Source: Mannheimia indoligenes
GTDB lineage: Bacteria > Pseudomonadota > Gammaproteobacteria > Enterobacterales > Pasteurellaceae
Assembly: GCF_036880405.1 (NCBI RefSeq)
Contig: NZ_JBAJJM010000006.1
Coordinates: 62,001 to 126,000, forward strand
Direction: 5' to 3'
Length of the DNA: 64,000 nt
Numbering within the stretch: position 1 is the stretch's first letter; each line of letters opens with the position of its first letter. The translations under genes and the position numbers were made by a program. The notes below the pieces were generated by a model that did not search any database, was not told the DNA's origin, and saw nothing but the letters and a program-made list of their open reading frames with translations. Shown here piece by piece: positions 51,790-60,074 of this stretch.

Positions 51790-52740
51790 ATGAATAATGA
51801 AATTATATTTAGTATTACTTTAAAAGATATCATAATTTTCACTCTAGGAATTATTGTTAGTTTCATAGTTGGATATTTTATAGCTAGGAATGTAAAGAGT
51901 AAAAAATCTATTAGATTTGATGTTATTCATAGAGGAATAGTTATTGAAACAAGATGTAATGGTAAAGATATTGGTTATCCCTTTAAGGTTGTGGATAAAT
52001 ATACGGATAAGGAGTTAGATTCAGTATATTGTATTCGGGCTAGGATATGGAATAATGGAGTTGAAGCTATAAGAAAAAATGACCTGTCTGATAAAGATCC
52101 TTTAAGGATTAAGTTAGATGATGATTTAATTATGATAGGCAACCCAATTATATATAATAATTCGATTGATTTTTTTATGAATAATAAAAACCAGGATAAT
52201 ATCTTTATAGTGGATTTTGATTATTTAAATCCTGATGAATGGATTGTTTGTGATTTTTTTGTGAAAAATGATCCCAATTTGCCTATATCTTTGGAAGGTA
52301 GGATTTGTGATTTGAATCTTAGTTCTAGAAACAACTTAGGTGATTCGAAGGTTAGTATCCTAGAAAGGATAGGAGCATTATTTTTAATTATTCTAACTCT
52401 AGGATCTCCTATTAGTGGTTTGATTCTACTTATTATGCATTTTAATAATCCTGAATTAGAAGTGTGGAATATCATGAAACAAGATAATAGCTATATGGTT
52501 CAGGTGTTACAAAATATAACATTAATGATGCCTACGATAGCTTTTTTATTTTATATTAGAAAGGTTATTCATAGAATTAGAAACCCTAAAGATTTTCCAG
52601 AAAATAGTGAGTATAGTGATTCTCAAATGAGAAACTTCATAATTATTACTAAAATTGCGTTAACAGGTAATAATTATAGAACATCTAATTCAATAAATAA
52701 TTTAGGAGATATTACAGTTCCAAACTCCAAGAATAAATAG
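51790..52740 (+). CDS. Unknown three-helix membrane protein with a cytoplasmic-type beta domain
   Basis: A 316-residue protein I cannot name. Helices are predicted at about 12-32, 194-217 and 239-258. Between the first two is a beta-rich domain (about 45-185) with the pattern RARIWNNGVEAIRKNDLSDKDPLRI ... YLNPDEWIVCDFFV ... LEGRICDL, which resembles a widespread beta-sandwich domain found next to membrane helices in uncharacterised bacterial proteins. The composition is much more AT-rich than uvrB, with many AGA, ATA and TTA codons, suggesting transfer. It starts two bases after uvrB, in that gene's A-rich end, with only a weak ribosome-binding site. Confidence 0.7.
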   Translation: MNNEIIFSITLKDIIIFTLGIIVSFIVGYFIARNVKSKKSIRFDVIHRGIVIETRCNGKDIGYPFKVVDKYTDKELDSVYCIRARIWNNGVEAIRKNDLSDKDPLRIKLDDDLIMIGNPIIYNNSIDFFMNNKNQDNIFIVDFDYLNPDEWIVCDFFVKNDPNLPISLEGRICDLNLSSRNNLGDSKVSILERIGALFLIILTLGSPISGLILLIMHFNNPELEVWNIMKQDNSYMVQVLQNITLMMPTIAFLFYIRKVIHRIRNPKDFPENSEYSDSQMRNFIIITKIALTGNNYRTSNSINNLGDITVPNSKNK

Positions 52741-52770
52741 AGTTATTTATTTTCCGTATTCTCTACTCGC

Positions 52771-52828
52771 TACTCGTCTCTGACGAGTATCTTAATTTTG
52801 TTTAGTACCCGTCAGGAGACGGGGACTA
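52771..52828 (+). repeat. Two adjacent short palindromes
   Basis: TACTCGTC (52771-52778) pairs with GACGAGTA (52782-52789). TAGTACCCGTC (52803-52813) pairs with GACGGGGACTA (52818-52828) with one mismatch. The arms share the CGTC/GACG core, so they look like two versions of one dispersed palindromic element. They may terminate the preceding gene, though T-runs are poor. A single exact uptake signal follows at 52850-52858. Confidence 0.55.
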
Positions 52829-52882
52829 TCAACATCCTTCTTCAATCTAACAAGCGGTCAAATTTCTTCCATTTTTTACAAA

Positions 52883-53231
52883 TTAACTCAATGTTCCACA
52901 CTCAGCCACTTCCCACTGCATTTTGGAGATTTTATTTCGTTGATAAAGCCAATTTGCAACCTCTTTCCACGAATAGAGTGCTGAGCCACTTGCCACACCG
53001 TAAACAGGGCGGGGAAAATCTTTGGCTCGTTTGCCATTGGCATAGTTAGATATAGCTGCACGGGTTAAGCCTGTTCGGGTAGCGATTTCACTTAACAAAC
53101 TGACACCCGCTTCCTGTAACACTAAATCTGAAAATCCGGCTTGGCGGAGATTATCAAAGGCGGATTGTATCGCTACTTGTGCCGTTTCGGCTTCTTGGTC
53201 AAATTCTAAATAGACACTTTGGTTATAAAAA
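52883..53231 (-). pseudogene. 5'-truncated copy of the HTH gene at 54956-55405
   Basis: Reading on the minus strand from about 53231 the frame encodes YNQSVYLEFDQEAETAQ and continues without frameshift through the HTH (LTRAAISNYANGKRAKDFPR) to a normal stop at 52883. The first 38 or so codons of the intact paralogue, including its start and its toxin-like partner, are missing; similarity stops abruptly near 53231. The HTH half is over 90% identical in protein but only about four in five bases agree, so the two copies diverged while under selection. A GTG at 53122 could still start a 79-residue HTH peptide. Confidence 0.75.
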
Positions 53232-53296
53232 ATTGTTTTTATTACTTGATTTTAGATTTATTCTGTGAAGAAATCTTTGTTCTCAAAGGAGAAAAA

Positions 53297-54052
53297 ATGC
53301 TTTTCGACACCCATATCCATCTCAATCAATTTTCAGATGAAGAAATCAAGCAAATTTTGCAGCAGTCTAATTTACAAGGTGTACTTGCTGTGGCAACAGA
53401 TTTAGCCAGTTGTGAAAAATTATTGTGTTTAAAAGAGCAGTATTCTAATCTCTACATTGCCGCAGGTTTTCACCCTGAGCAGGCGTTACCTTTGCAGAAT
53501 GAAATTGAAAAGTTATTCGATTTCATTGCAAAAAATCATCATAAATTGACCGCTTGTGGCGAAGTGGGACTGCCGCATTATCTGAAGCGAGAAAATCCGG
53601 CATTAGATTATCAGCCTTATATTGATTTGTTAGAGCGTTTTATTGTGGCAAGCAAGCGGTATGATTTGCCGTTAAATTTGCATATTGTGTATGAGGATAC
53701 GGAAATTGCCCTTGAATTGCTGGCAAGACATCAAATTCAAAAAGCCCATTTCCATTGGTTTAAAGCAAGTAATGAAACGTTGGAAAAATTGCTTTTAACC
53801 CCTTATTTTGTTAGTCTTACGCCCGATATTTTGGCTAACCCGAAAACGCAAAAAGTCGCTCAGACGTTTCCGTTAGAGCGGCTTTTAATTGAAACTGATG
53901 CCCCTTGGCAACACGAGGGATTTAAGCCTGTAGAAATTACTCAGCAACTCGTTGCCATAATCCAAAAACTAGCGGAAATTAAGCAGTTGCCAGAAAAAGT
54001 GGTGGCAGAACAGATCAGCCAAAATACGTATTCATTTTATCTCACTAAATAG
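53297..54052 (+). CDS. TatD-family metal-dependent hydrolase (YjjV-like)
   Basis: A 251-residue TIM-barrel hydrolase. Metal-site residues are seen in FDTHIHL (start), CGEVGLPH, NLHIVYEDTEIALELL, HFHWFKAS and IETDAPW. The closest subfamily looks like YjjV; TatD relatives are 3'-5' nucleases or D-aminoacyl-tRNA hydrolases, and no precise substrate is known. The ATG at 53297 has AAAGGAG before it; the frame could run upstream but would overlap the truncated HTH gene. It is flanked by the two HTH copies. Confidence 0.88.
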   Translation: MLFDTHIHLNQFSDEEIKQILQQSNLQGVLAVATDLASCEKLLCLKEQYSNLYIAAGFHPEQALPLQNEIEKLFDFIAKNHHKLTACGEVGLPHYLKRENPALDYQPYIDLLERFIVASKRYDLPLNLHIVYEDTEIALELLARHQIQKAHFHWFKASNETLEKLLLTPYFVSLTPDILANPKTQKVAQTFPLERLLIETDAPWQHEGFKPVEITQQLVAIIQKLAEIKQLPEKVVAEQISQNTYSFYLTK

Positions 54053-54066
54053 AATTTATTAAATCT

Positions 54067-54963
54067 ATGAAAAACCATCAACCGATTAAAGGGGCAATTG
54101 CAATTATCACCGCAGGTGTGTTGTTTGCCTGCATTAATACGCTTATTCCAAAGCTGACTTCCATCTCGCCGATTGACTCTAGTGTGATTGCATTAGTGCA
54201 ATATCTGATTGCGTTTGTGTTTCTTGTGCCAAGTATGAATAATGTCGGCTTTTTCTCATCATTAAAGACGGCACATTTTGGGCAACATTGTTTTCGTATT
54301 TTTCTTTCCGCAATCGGTATTCAGTGTTGGACAATGGCATTAGCTAACCAATTGCCGATTTGGCAGGGGATTGCGTTACTGATGACATCCCCGCTCTTTG
54401 TTACTATCGGTTCTGGGTTATTTTTAAAAGAACACGTCGGCAAAAGACGCTGGGTTGCTACCGCACTTGGTTTTGTCGGTGCAATGATTATTTTAGAACC
54501 GTGGAGCGATAATTTTAACTTGATTGCATTATTACCACTTGCCGCAGCCTTTTTCTGGGCGGGCTATTCATTGATGGTTAAAAAACTTTCCCGTTATGAC
54601 AGCCCAACAACAATGGTTGCTTATCTGTTTATTTTAATCACGCCGTTTAACTTGTTGATTGCTTTAACTAATCTTAGCCCAAGCGGATTTAGCCTTCCTT
54701 CGTGGAGCGATTTCGGCTTTTTAATTTTACTCGGTTTTTTAACCGCTCTCGCTCAATTAGCAGTAGCAAAAGCCTATAATTTAGCAGATGCTTCTTACAT
54801 TCAACCGTTTGATTTTATTAAGTTACCGCTCAATGTATTAGCCGGCTGGCTCGTTTTTAACTGGGTACCACCGGGTAAATTATGGCTAGGAGCTGCCATT
54901 ATTATTGCTGCAACAGTTTATATTACTTATGTGGAAGGGAAGGAAAATAAATCCACTAGTTAA
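54067..54963 (+). CDS. EamA/DMT-family transporter
   Basis: A 298-residue protein with ten predicted helices in two EamA repeats (first GVLFACINTLIPKL ... SGLFLKEHVGKRRW, second AAFFWAGYSLMVKKL ... YIQPFDFIKLPLNVLAGWLVF). The substrate is unknown. It starts 14 bases after the TatD-family gene and probably shares its transcript. Its stop overlaps the 3' end of the convergent HTH gene by eight bases, so the two genes meet tail to tail without a terminator. Confidence 0.85.
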   Translation: MKNHQPIKGAIAIITAGVLFACINTLIPKLTSISPIDSSVIALVQYLIAFVFLVPSMNNVGFFSSLKTAHFGQHCFRIFLSAIGIQCWTMALANQLPIWQGIALLMTSPLFVTIGSGLFLKEHVGKRRWVATALGFVGAMIILEPWSDNFNLIALLPLAAAFFWAGYSLMVKKLSRYDSPTTMVAYLFILITPFNLLIALTNLSPSGFSLPSWSDFGFLILLGFLTALAQLAVAKAYNLADASYIQPFDFIKLPLNVLAGWLVFNWVPPGKLWLGAAIIIAATVYITYVEGKENKSTS

Positions 54964-55405
54964 TGCTGCACTCTGCTACTTCCCATTGCATTTTGGAAAT
55001 TTTTTTACGTTGATAGAGCCAATTTGCGACTTCTTTCCAAGAGTAAAGTGCTGAACCACTAGCAACACCATAAATTGGGCGAGGGAAATCTTTTTCTCGT
55101 TTACCATTTGCGTAGTTAGAAATTGCTGCACGTGTTAGCCCTGTTCTAGCAGCAATTTCACTTAATGAGCTAACTCCGGCCTCTTGTAACACTAAGTCTG
55201 AGAATCCCGCTTGACGGATATCATTAAAAGCAGATTGAATAGCTTCTTGTGCTGTTTTTGCCTCACGATCAAATTCTAAATAGACACTTTGATTATAAAA
55301 ACAGATTAAGGCATCATCACAACCGGCTTCAAATAAGATATCTTCTAAATTTGGCATCGCTTTCTCTGCATCTCGAATTAATATAGAAAAGTGATAAAGT
55401 GTCAT
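54956..55405 (-). CDS. HTH protein, putative antitoxin of a HicAB-like pair
   Basis: A 149-residue protein in two parts. The N-terminal part (1-70: MTLYHFSILIRDAEK, DALICFYNQSVYLEFDREAK, AIQSAFNDIRQAG) has a strand-helix layout like the HicB fold. The C-terminal part has an HTH (LSEIAARTGLTRAAISNYANGK, 81-102) followed by a short wing with FPRPIYGVASGSALYSWKEVANWL. Its ATG overlaps the stop of the upstream gene as ATGA, and GTGGAG provides a good ribosome-binding site. Such a layout suggests an antitoxin and repressor of its own operon. I recall this two-gene pairing in other proteobacteria but know no experimental description. Confidence 0.65.
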   Translation of the reverse strand: MTLYHFSILIRDAEKAMPNLEDILFEAGCDDALICFYNQSVYLEFDREAKTAQEAIQSAFNDIRQAGFSDLVLQEAGVSSLSEIAARTGLTRAAISNYANGKREKDFPRPIYGVASGSALYSWKEVANWLYQRKKISKMQWEVAECSIN

Positions 55406-55650
55406 TGTTTTTCTCCACATTCGTGAACTTTACGAATAATTTGTTTAGCGTGGTTTTCTGGTGATCTCGGCGTACTCCATACACTCATCTGGTGTTCGCT
55501 ATGTCCTAAGACACAGCGTAAACGGCAATATGAATGGGCTGATTTGCCTGATTTCAAGATTTCCCAACCATTCTGTACTGCGTAATCTAAAGCAGCTTGT
55601 ATATGTTTATTTGGGTGTTTAGACTCACATAGTATAAAAATTGTTTGCAA
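55402..55650 (-). CDS. Small HicA-like protein, putative toxin
   Basis: An 82-residue basic protein. It has KHIQAALDYAVQNGWEILKSGKSAHSYCRLRC, an early helix, a Gly-Trp turn and a strand with His 39, reminiscent of the HicA dsRBD fold and its GSHH motif, and a conserved-looking tail SVWSTPRSPENHAKQIIRKVHEC. The only in-frame start is TTG at 55650 with no Shine-Dalgarno sequence, which predicts weak translation compared with the overlapping antitoxin-like gene. A near-palindrome overlaps the start codon. Assignment as a toxin is inference from size, order, overlap and motif. Confidence 0.6.
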   Translation of the reverse strand: MQTIFILCESKHPNKHIQAALDYAVQNGWEILKSGKSAHSYCRLRCVLGHSEHQMSVWSTPRSPENHAKQIIRKVHECGEKQ

Positions 55651-55660
55651 ATGTAAACAA
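55641..55660. promoter_or_regulatory. Palindrome over the toxin-like start codon
   Basis: TTGTTTGCAAATGTAAACAA is a 20-base interrupted palindrome, 8 of 10 positions per arm symmetric. Its position over the start of the two-gene module fits an operator for the HTH partner. Confidence 0.5.
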
Positions 55661-55764
55661 AAATGGTAATAAAAATAAGATAACCTTTATAAAAAGGAAG
55701 GCAAGTCTTAGTGTTAAGTTTTTCGAACTAGATCGCAAAATTAATATATAAGCAGAAATAAAAA

Positions 55765-55805
55765 CGGTTGAATTTATATTACAAAAAATGAAATAAATTC
55801 AACCG
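55765..55805 (-). terminator. Terminator after the Nif3-like gene with an uptake signal
   Basis: CGGTTGAATTTAT (55765-55777) and ATAAATTCAACCG (55793-55805) form a perfect 13-bp stem; on the minus strand a TTTTTAT run follows. The outer arm overlaps ACCGCTTGT. The remaining gap to 55660 has no gene. Confidence 0.88.
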
Positions 55806-55822
55806 CTTGTATTTGTTTTGAA

Positions 55823-56593
55823 TTATGCAGGATTATCAATATCAATAAATTCTACGTCTAATCCATATTGCTGAGCCAGCCATTCGCCGAGAGCTTTTAC
55901 CCCATCCCGTTCTGTGGCGTGGTGTCCGCAGGCGAAATAGTAAATGCCTTGTTCACGAGCAGAATGGGTAGTCTGTTCGGAAATTTCACCACTAATAAAC
56001 GCATCGCAGCCTTTTTCAAAAGCGAGATCAATATAGCCTTGTCCGCCACCTGAACAGATACCGATTTTTTTAATCAATTTTTGTGGCGATGAAGTAAATT
56101 CATTGCATAAAATAACGGTGCGTTGTAACGTTTTTTCGAGTTTTTGCTTCAGTTCTTCCGCAGAAATCGGTGTTTCTAATTCGCCATACATTGGAATAGA
56201 ACTTGGGGTATTTTCTAAACCTTGTAAATTTACTACGCCTAAATGCTTCGCTAGTTGAGCGTTATTACCTAGTTCCGGGTGGATATCAAGCGGTAAATGG
56301 TAGCCAAACAGATTAATGTCATTCACTAACAGCTGCTTAATGCGTTTACCTTTCATACCACGAATGCACGGGTTTTCACTTTTCCAAAAATAACCGTGAT
56401 GGACTAAAATTGCATCTGCATTTTTCTCAATCGCTTTTTCAATCAGAGGGAGTGAGGCAGTTACGCCGGTAATGATTTTTTTGATTTCTTTTTTGCCTTC
56501 AACTTGTAAACCGTTTGGGGCGTAGTCATTAATCGCAGAGCTGTCTAGTTTTGTGTTGAGAATTTTTTCTAGTTCAATATTGGTTATTGTCAT
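55823..56593 (-). CDS. Nif3-like dinuclear metal-centre protein (YbgI type)
   Basis: A 256-residue protein of the Nif3/GTP cyclohydrolase I type 2 family. Metal-ligand residues are in ILVHHGYFWKSENP and the late YFACGHHATERDGVKAL. The middle shows GYHLPLDIHPELGNNAQLAK and IGICSGGGQGYIDLAFEKGCDAFISGE. Structures of relatives are toroidal hexamers with two metals; the activity is not agreed. GGAGGAAA precedes the ATG at 56593. It follows macB on the same strand. Confidence 0.9.
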   Translation of the reverse strand: MTITNIELEKILNTKLDSSAINDYAPNGLQVEGKKEIKKIITGVTASLPLIEKAIEKNADAILVHHGYFWKSENPCIRGMKGKRIKQLLVNDINLFGYHLPLDIHPELGNNAQLAKHLGVVNLQGLENTPSSIPMYGELETPISAEELKQKLEKTLQRTVILCNEFTSSPQKLIKKIGICSGGGQGYIDLAFEKGCDAFISGEISEQTTHSAREQGIYYFACGHHATERDGVKALGEWLAQQYGLDVEFIDIDNPA

Positions 56594-56659
56594 TTTAATT
56601 TCCTCCAAAATGAAATAATTATGTAGGGGCAAATTGCAATTTGCCCTTACGATTTATCA

Positions 56660-58582
56660 TTACTCTTGAGCAAGAGCTGTAATCGGATTAAGCCTTGATG
56701 CATTGCGAGCCGGGATATAGCCAAACACAATGCCGATAAGGGTAGAGCAGAGTACTGCAATAATGACGGATTCCGGCGAAAGAATCATTTTAAAGTTTGA
56801 GCCTAAATTATTAAACGCCCAAATAATGCTACTTGCCAATAAAATACCAATTACGCCTCCAATCAAGCAAATCACAACGGCTTCAATCAAGAATTGTTGC
56901 AAAATGTTACGTTGTTTTGCTCCAATTGCCATTCTCACACCGATTTCACGGGTTCGTTCAGTTACCGAAACTAACATAATGTTCATTACGCCAATACCAC
57001 CTACAATCAATGAAATCAGGGCAATAGAGGAAATGAGTAATGTCATTGTATTAGTAGTATCGGTAATGGTTTGTTTGATGCTATCACTGTTAATAATAAA
57101 GAAATCTTTTTTGCCGTGTCGGGCAGTGAGTAGCTCAGTAATGCTTTTTTCCGCCGTTTGGCTTTCGACATTATCTTTAATTTTAACGGTAAGAGAATCA
57201 ATCTGTTTTGCCCCTGAAACACGTTGCATAATCGTGGTATAAGGCGACCAAAGCGTTAGACTGGTTTGATTCATTGCATTGGCTTGTTGAGCCACACCAA
57301 TAATCTGAAGTGGTTTTTTATCCACTAAAATAATTTCGCCTTCCACCGGATTAGGTAAGCCTAAATCTTTTTGCGTGTTGGGATCTATCACAATCACTTG
57401 AGCAACATTTTTCACTTCTTCTGTCGTGAAAAAACGCCCTGAAATGAGCTTCAGCCCTTTTACGTCCATAAACTCTTCGCCGACACCACGCACAGAACCA
57501 GTTACCGCATTGTTGCCATAGATTAAGGTTGCATTCACATTACTTGATGGTGTTGTGCTTTCAACATAACTTTGTCGGCTTAATGCTAATGCATCACTAA
57601 TGGTTAGGTTTTTAGTAAGATTGGCTCGTCGGTCGCCAAAGCCTGTACCGTTGAGAATATCCATTGTATTTGTGCCTAAATTATTGATGTTCGCAAGAAT
57701 TTGCTGTTGCGAACCTTGTCCTAATGCAACAACGGAAATCACTGAGGCAATACCAATAATAATACCAAGCATCGTGAGTAATGCTCTCATTTTATGAGCT
57801 AAAATAGCACTGCTCGCCATTTTGAAGGATTCAATTAATTGGTCAAAAAAACGAGGTTGTTTATGGGGTGTTTTATTAAGTTTAAGTTCTGTTGAATAAG
57901 GTTTTTGGCGTTCATCTCGAATAATTTCGCCATCTTTAATTTCAATCACACGGCTGGCTTGAGCGGCGATGTTAGGATCGTGTGTTACCATAATAATGGT
58001 ATGACCTTCTTGGTGCAGATCTCGTAAGATTTCCAGCACCGTTTCACCACTTTTTGAATCTAATGCACCTGTTGGCTCATCGGCTAAAATAATTTCGCCA
58101 CCGTTCATTAATGCACGAGCAATACTCACACGTTGCTGTTGCCCACCTGATAGTTCATTGGGGCGATTGTGTGTTTTATCATCTAATCCCAGTTTAGCTA
58201 ATAAATTATCGGCACGTTGTTTGCGAGATGTGGTATCCATACCTGCATAAATAGCAGGTAGAGCCACATTTTCATTGGCGGTAAGAGCAGGCAATAGATT
58301 ATAGCGTTGGAAAATAAAGCCGAATTTACGTTGGCGTAGGTCAGAAAGCTCATCAGCGGTCATTTGCTGAGTTTCTTTGCCTGAAATACGGCAAATACCT
58401 GAACTTGCGGTATCTAAACAACCGATGATATTCATCAAAGTGGATTTTCCGGAGCCTGATGCCCCAATGATCGCAACAAAATCACCTTGTTCTATGATAA
58501 GGTTAATATTTTTTAAAATATGGGCTTGGTTTTCTCCCAAGCCGAAATATTTATTTAGATTTTCAATCTCGATTAAATTCAT
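56660..58582 (-). CDS. macB: MacB-type ABC exporter (ATPase plus FtsX-like permease)
   Basis: A 640-residue fusion (E. coli MacB 648). The ATPase domain has Walker A GASGSGKSTLMN, the Q-loop, LSGGQQQRVSIARAL and DEPTGALD. A first helix near 270 (ALLTMLGIIIGIASVISVVAL), a large periplasmic domain and three C-terminal helices with GVRMAIGAKQRNI follow. MacB exports macrolides, peptides or lipoprotein-like substrates with MacA and TolC; no macA is adjacent. An alternative start at 58603 would add codons made of an uptake signal. It lies directly after cpxA. Confidence 0.93.
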   Translation of the reverse strand: MNLIEIENLNKYFGLGENQAHILKNINLIIEQGDFVAIIGASGSGKSTLMNIIGCLDTASSGICRISGKETQQMTADELSDLRQRKFGFIFQRYNLLPALTANENVALPAIYAGMDTTSRKQRADNLLAKLGLDDKTHNRPNELSGGQQQRVSIARALMNGGEIILADEPTGALDSKSGETVLEILRDLHQEGHTIIMVTHDPNIAAQASRVIEIKDGEIIRDERQKPYSTELKLNKTPHKQPRFFDQLIESFKMASSAILAHKMRALLTMLGIIIGIASVISVVALGQGSQQQILANINNLGTNTMDILNGTGFGDRRANLTKNLTISDALALSRQSYVESTTPSSNVNATLIYGNNAVTGSVRGVGEEFMDVKGLKLISGRFFTTEEVKNVAQVIVIDPNTQKDLGLPNPVEGEIILVDKKPLQIIGVAQQANAMNQTSLTLWSPYTTIMQRVSGAKQIDSLTVKIKDNVESQTAEKSITELLTARHGKKDFFIINSDSIKQTITDTTNTMTLLISSIALISLIVGGIGVMNIMLVSVTERTREIGVRMAIGAKQRNILQQFLIEAVVICLIGGVIGILLASSIIWAFNNLGSNFKMILSPESVIIAVLCSTLIGIVFGYIPARNASRLNPITALAQE

Positions 58583-58616
58583 ACAAGCGGTCGTTTTTCT
58601 CATAAATTTTACAAAT

Positions 58617-60011
58617 TTAGGAATGTTGTGCCCAAAGCGGAATAGCTAATTCTACCTTTAGACCACCCATATCGCTTTTTGTTAAATGAATATCACCTTG
58701 ATGTTGTTGTACCGCATTATGCACAATAGATAAGCCTAAACCTGTGCCGCCTGTTTCTCTCGTTCTGGCTTTATCTACACGATAGAAAGGTTTTAAAATA
58801 TTTTCATATTCATCTTCTGGTACACCTTTTCCATCATCTTCAACTACTAAAATTAATTTTTTATCTTGTATATCTATTGAAATAGCTATAATTTGATTCG
58901 CATATTTTTGTGCATTACGAACTAAATTTTCCAATGCACTAGCAAGGGAATCCTGAGAACCATTAATAGAATAGAGTGCCGGATTTTCAATATTTTGTTT
59001 AACAATAAGAACAATATTATTTTGTGAAGTTTCAAATTTAGCATCTTCAATAACATCTTGCCAGATTTCATTAATTTTAAATATTTTCTTATGAATTTGA
59101 TAATTCAGTTTTTGTCGAGAAATGACGAGTAAATCTTTGATCATTTGGTCAAGTTTACCAATTTCATTTTCAATTCGATTAATTTCAGGAAGCTCTCCTG
59201 CTTTGCGACGTAAAATAGCAGTTGCTAATTGCAATCTTGCTAAAGGGGTTTTTAGCTCGTGAGAAACGTCAGAAATCATTCTCTGTTGTTGTTCAGTTAA
59301 GTCTTTTAAACTTGTTACCATATGATTAAAGCTTTTTCCAACCTCTCTTATTTCATAAATTCCCTCTTTTTCAAGTTTAGGATTAGGCTCTAAATGTCCA
59401 GTGGCAATAGCATTAGCAGAAGCGGTTAGATTTTGAACTGGTTTGGTGATTTTAAAGGATAACAACACCAATAATGGCATACCTAAAAACAAGAGTATTA
59501 ATGTTATTAATAATGGAGAGTCTAAAATTGTATTTAGCCATTCTTGTTGAGCATCTACAGCTTTAATAAAATATTGATTATAAGTATGAGTACTAGAATG
59601 CACAACAAATGGTCCATATATTTCAATATTTTCAAAACGGCGTTGCAAAGGCTCTTTAGTTTGTTGAGACTGATAGATAAAGAATTGTAATGACTTAATA
59701 TTACTTTGGTTTACACCACTTAAATTACCGGTCTCTTCATCTTCTAATATAATATCGTAACCATTAGCTGTTTCTACCGATAAATTCCGTTCAAAAACTT
59801 CATCTAAATTTAAATTTTGCTCGGTCTCAAGACTTTCATGTTTGAAATAGACTTGGTCTTTTTGCGAAATAGGTGAAAATTTTCTTGAATCAAATTTATC
59901 AATATTAAAAGTAATTATAATAAATAAGCTAAGCAATAAACCGTAATAAGTAACAAGTTTATAGGCTAAGCGTTTTCTAAAGTTTAAATATTTTTTAAAT
60001 AAATTTGGCAT
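58617..60011 (-). CDS. cpxA: Sensor histidine kinase CpxA
   Basis: A 464-residue envelope-stress sensor. Two membrane helices (about 17-36 and 168-187) enclose a periplasmic domain of about 130 residues, then a HAMP region, the phosphorylated His 251 in ISDVSHELKTPLARL, and the ATP-binding G boxes VVEDDGKGVPEDEYE and GGTGLGLSIVHNAV. It pairs with cpxR just upstream. No Shine-Dalgarno sequence is visible and a terminator-like hairpin lies in the gap, so CpxA may be made in smaller amount than CpxR. Confidence 0.93.
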   Translation of the reverse strand: MPNLFKKYLNFRKRLAYKLVTYYGLLLSLFIIITFNIDKFDSRKFSPISQKDQVYFKHESLETEQNLNLDEVFERNLSVETANGYDIILEDEETGNLSGVNQSNIKSLQFFIYQSQQTKEPLQRRFENIEIYGPFVVHSSTHTYNQYFIKAVDAQQEWLNTILDSPLLITLILLFLGMPLLVLLSFKITKPVQNLTASANAIATGHLEPNPKLEKEGIYEIREVGKSFNHMVTSLKDLTEQQQRMISDVSHELKTPLARLQLATAILRRKAGELPEINRIENEIGKLDQMIKDLLVISRQKLNYQIHKKIFKINEIWQDVIEDAKFETSQNNIVLIVKQNIENPALYSINGSQDSLASALENLVRNAQKYANQIIAISIDIQDKKLILVVEDDGKGVPEDEYENILKPFYRVDKARTRETGGTGLGLSIVHNAVQQHQGDIHLTKSDMGGLKVELAIPLWAQHS

Positions 60012-60031
60012 ATATAATAATAGTAGAATAA

Positions 60032-60066
60032 AAATCCCTAAAATAATTTCTATTATTTAGGGATTT
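60032..60066 (-). terminator. Intercistronic terminator-like hairpin between cpxR and cpxA
   Basis: AAATCCCTAAA (60032-60042 on the plus strand) pairs with TTTAGGGATTT (60056-60066). On the minus strand five T's follow the stem, as in a rho-independent terminator, before cpxA starts. Confidence 0.65.
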
Positions 60067-60074
60067 GGAAAATA

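Noticed and set aside
52883..53122. 79-codon frame as an independent intact gene
   Set aside because: In-frame similarity to the paralogue continues upstream to 53231, so it is better described as a 5'-truncated copy; a short product remains possible.
56730..57242. 170-codon open frame antisense to macB
   Set aside because: A shadow of the macB periplasmic and membrane region; composition is the mirror of hydrophobic codons.
58583..58603. Earlier macB start giving MRKTTAC
   Set aside because: These codons come from an uptake signal and no ribosome-binding site precedes them; the next ATG fits family starts better.
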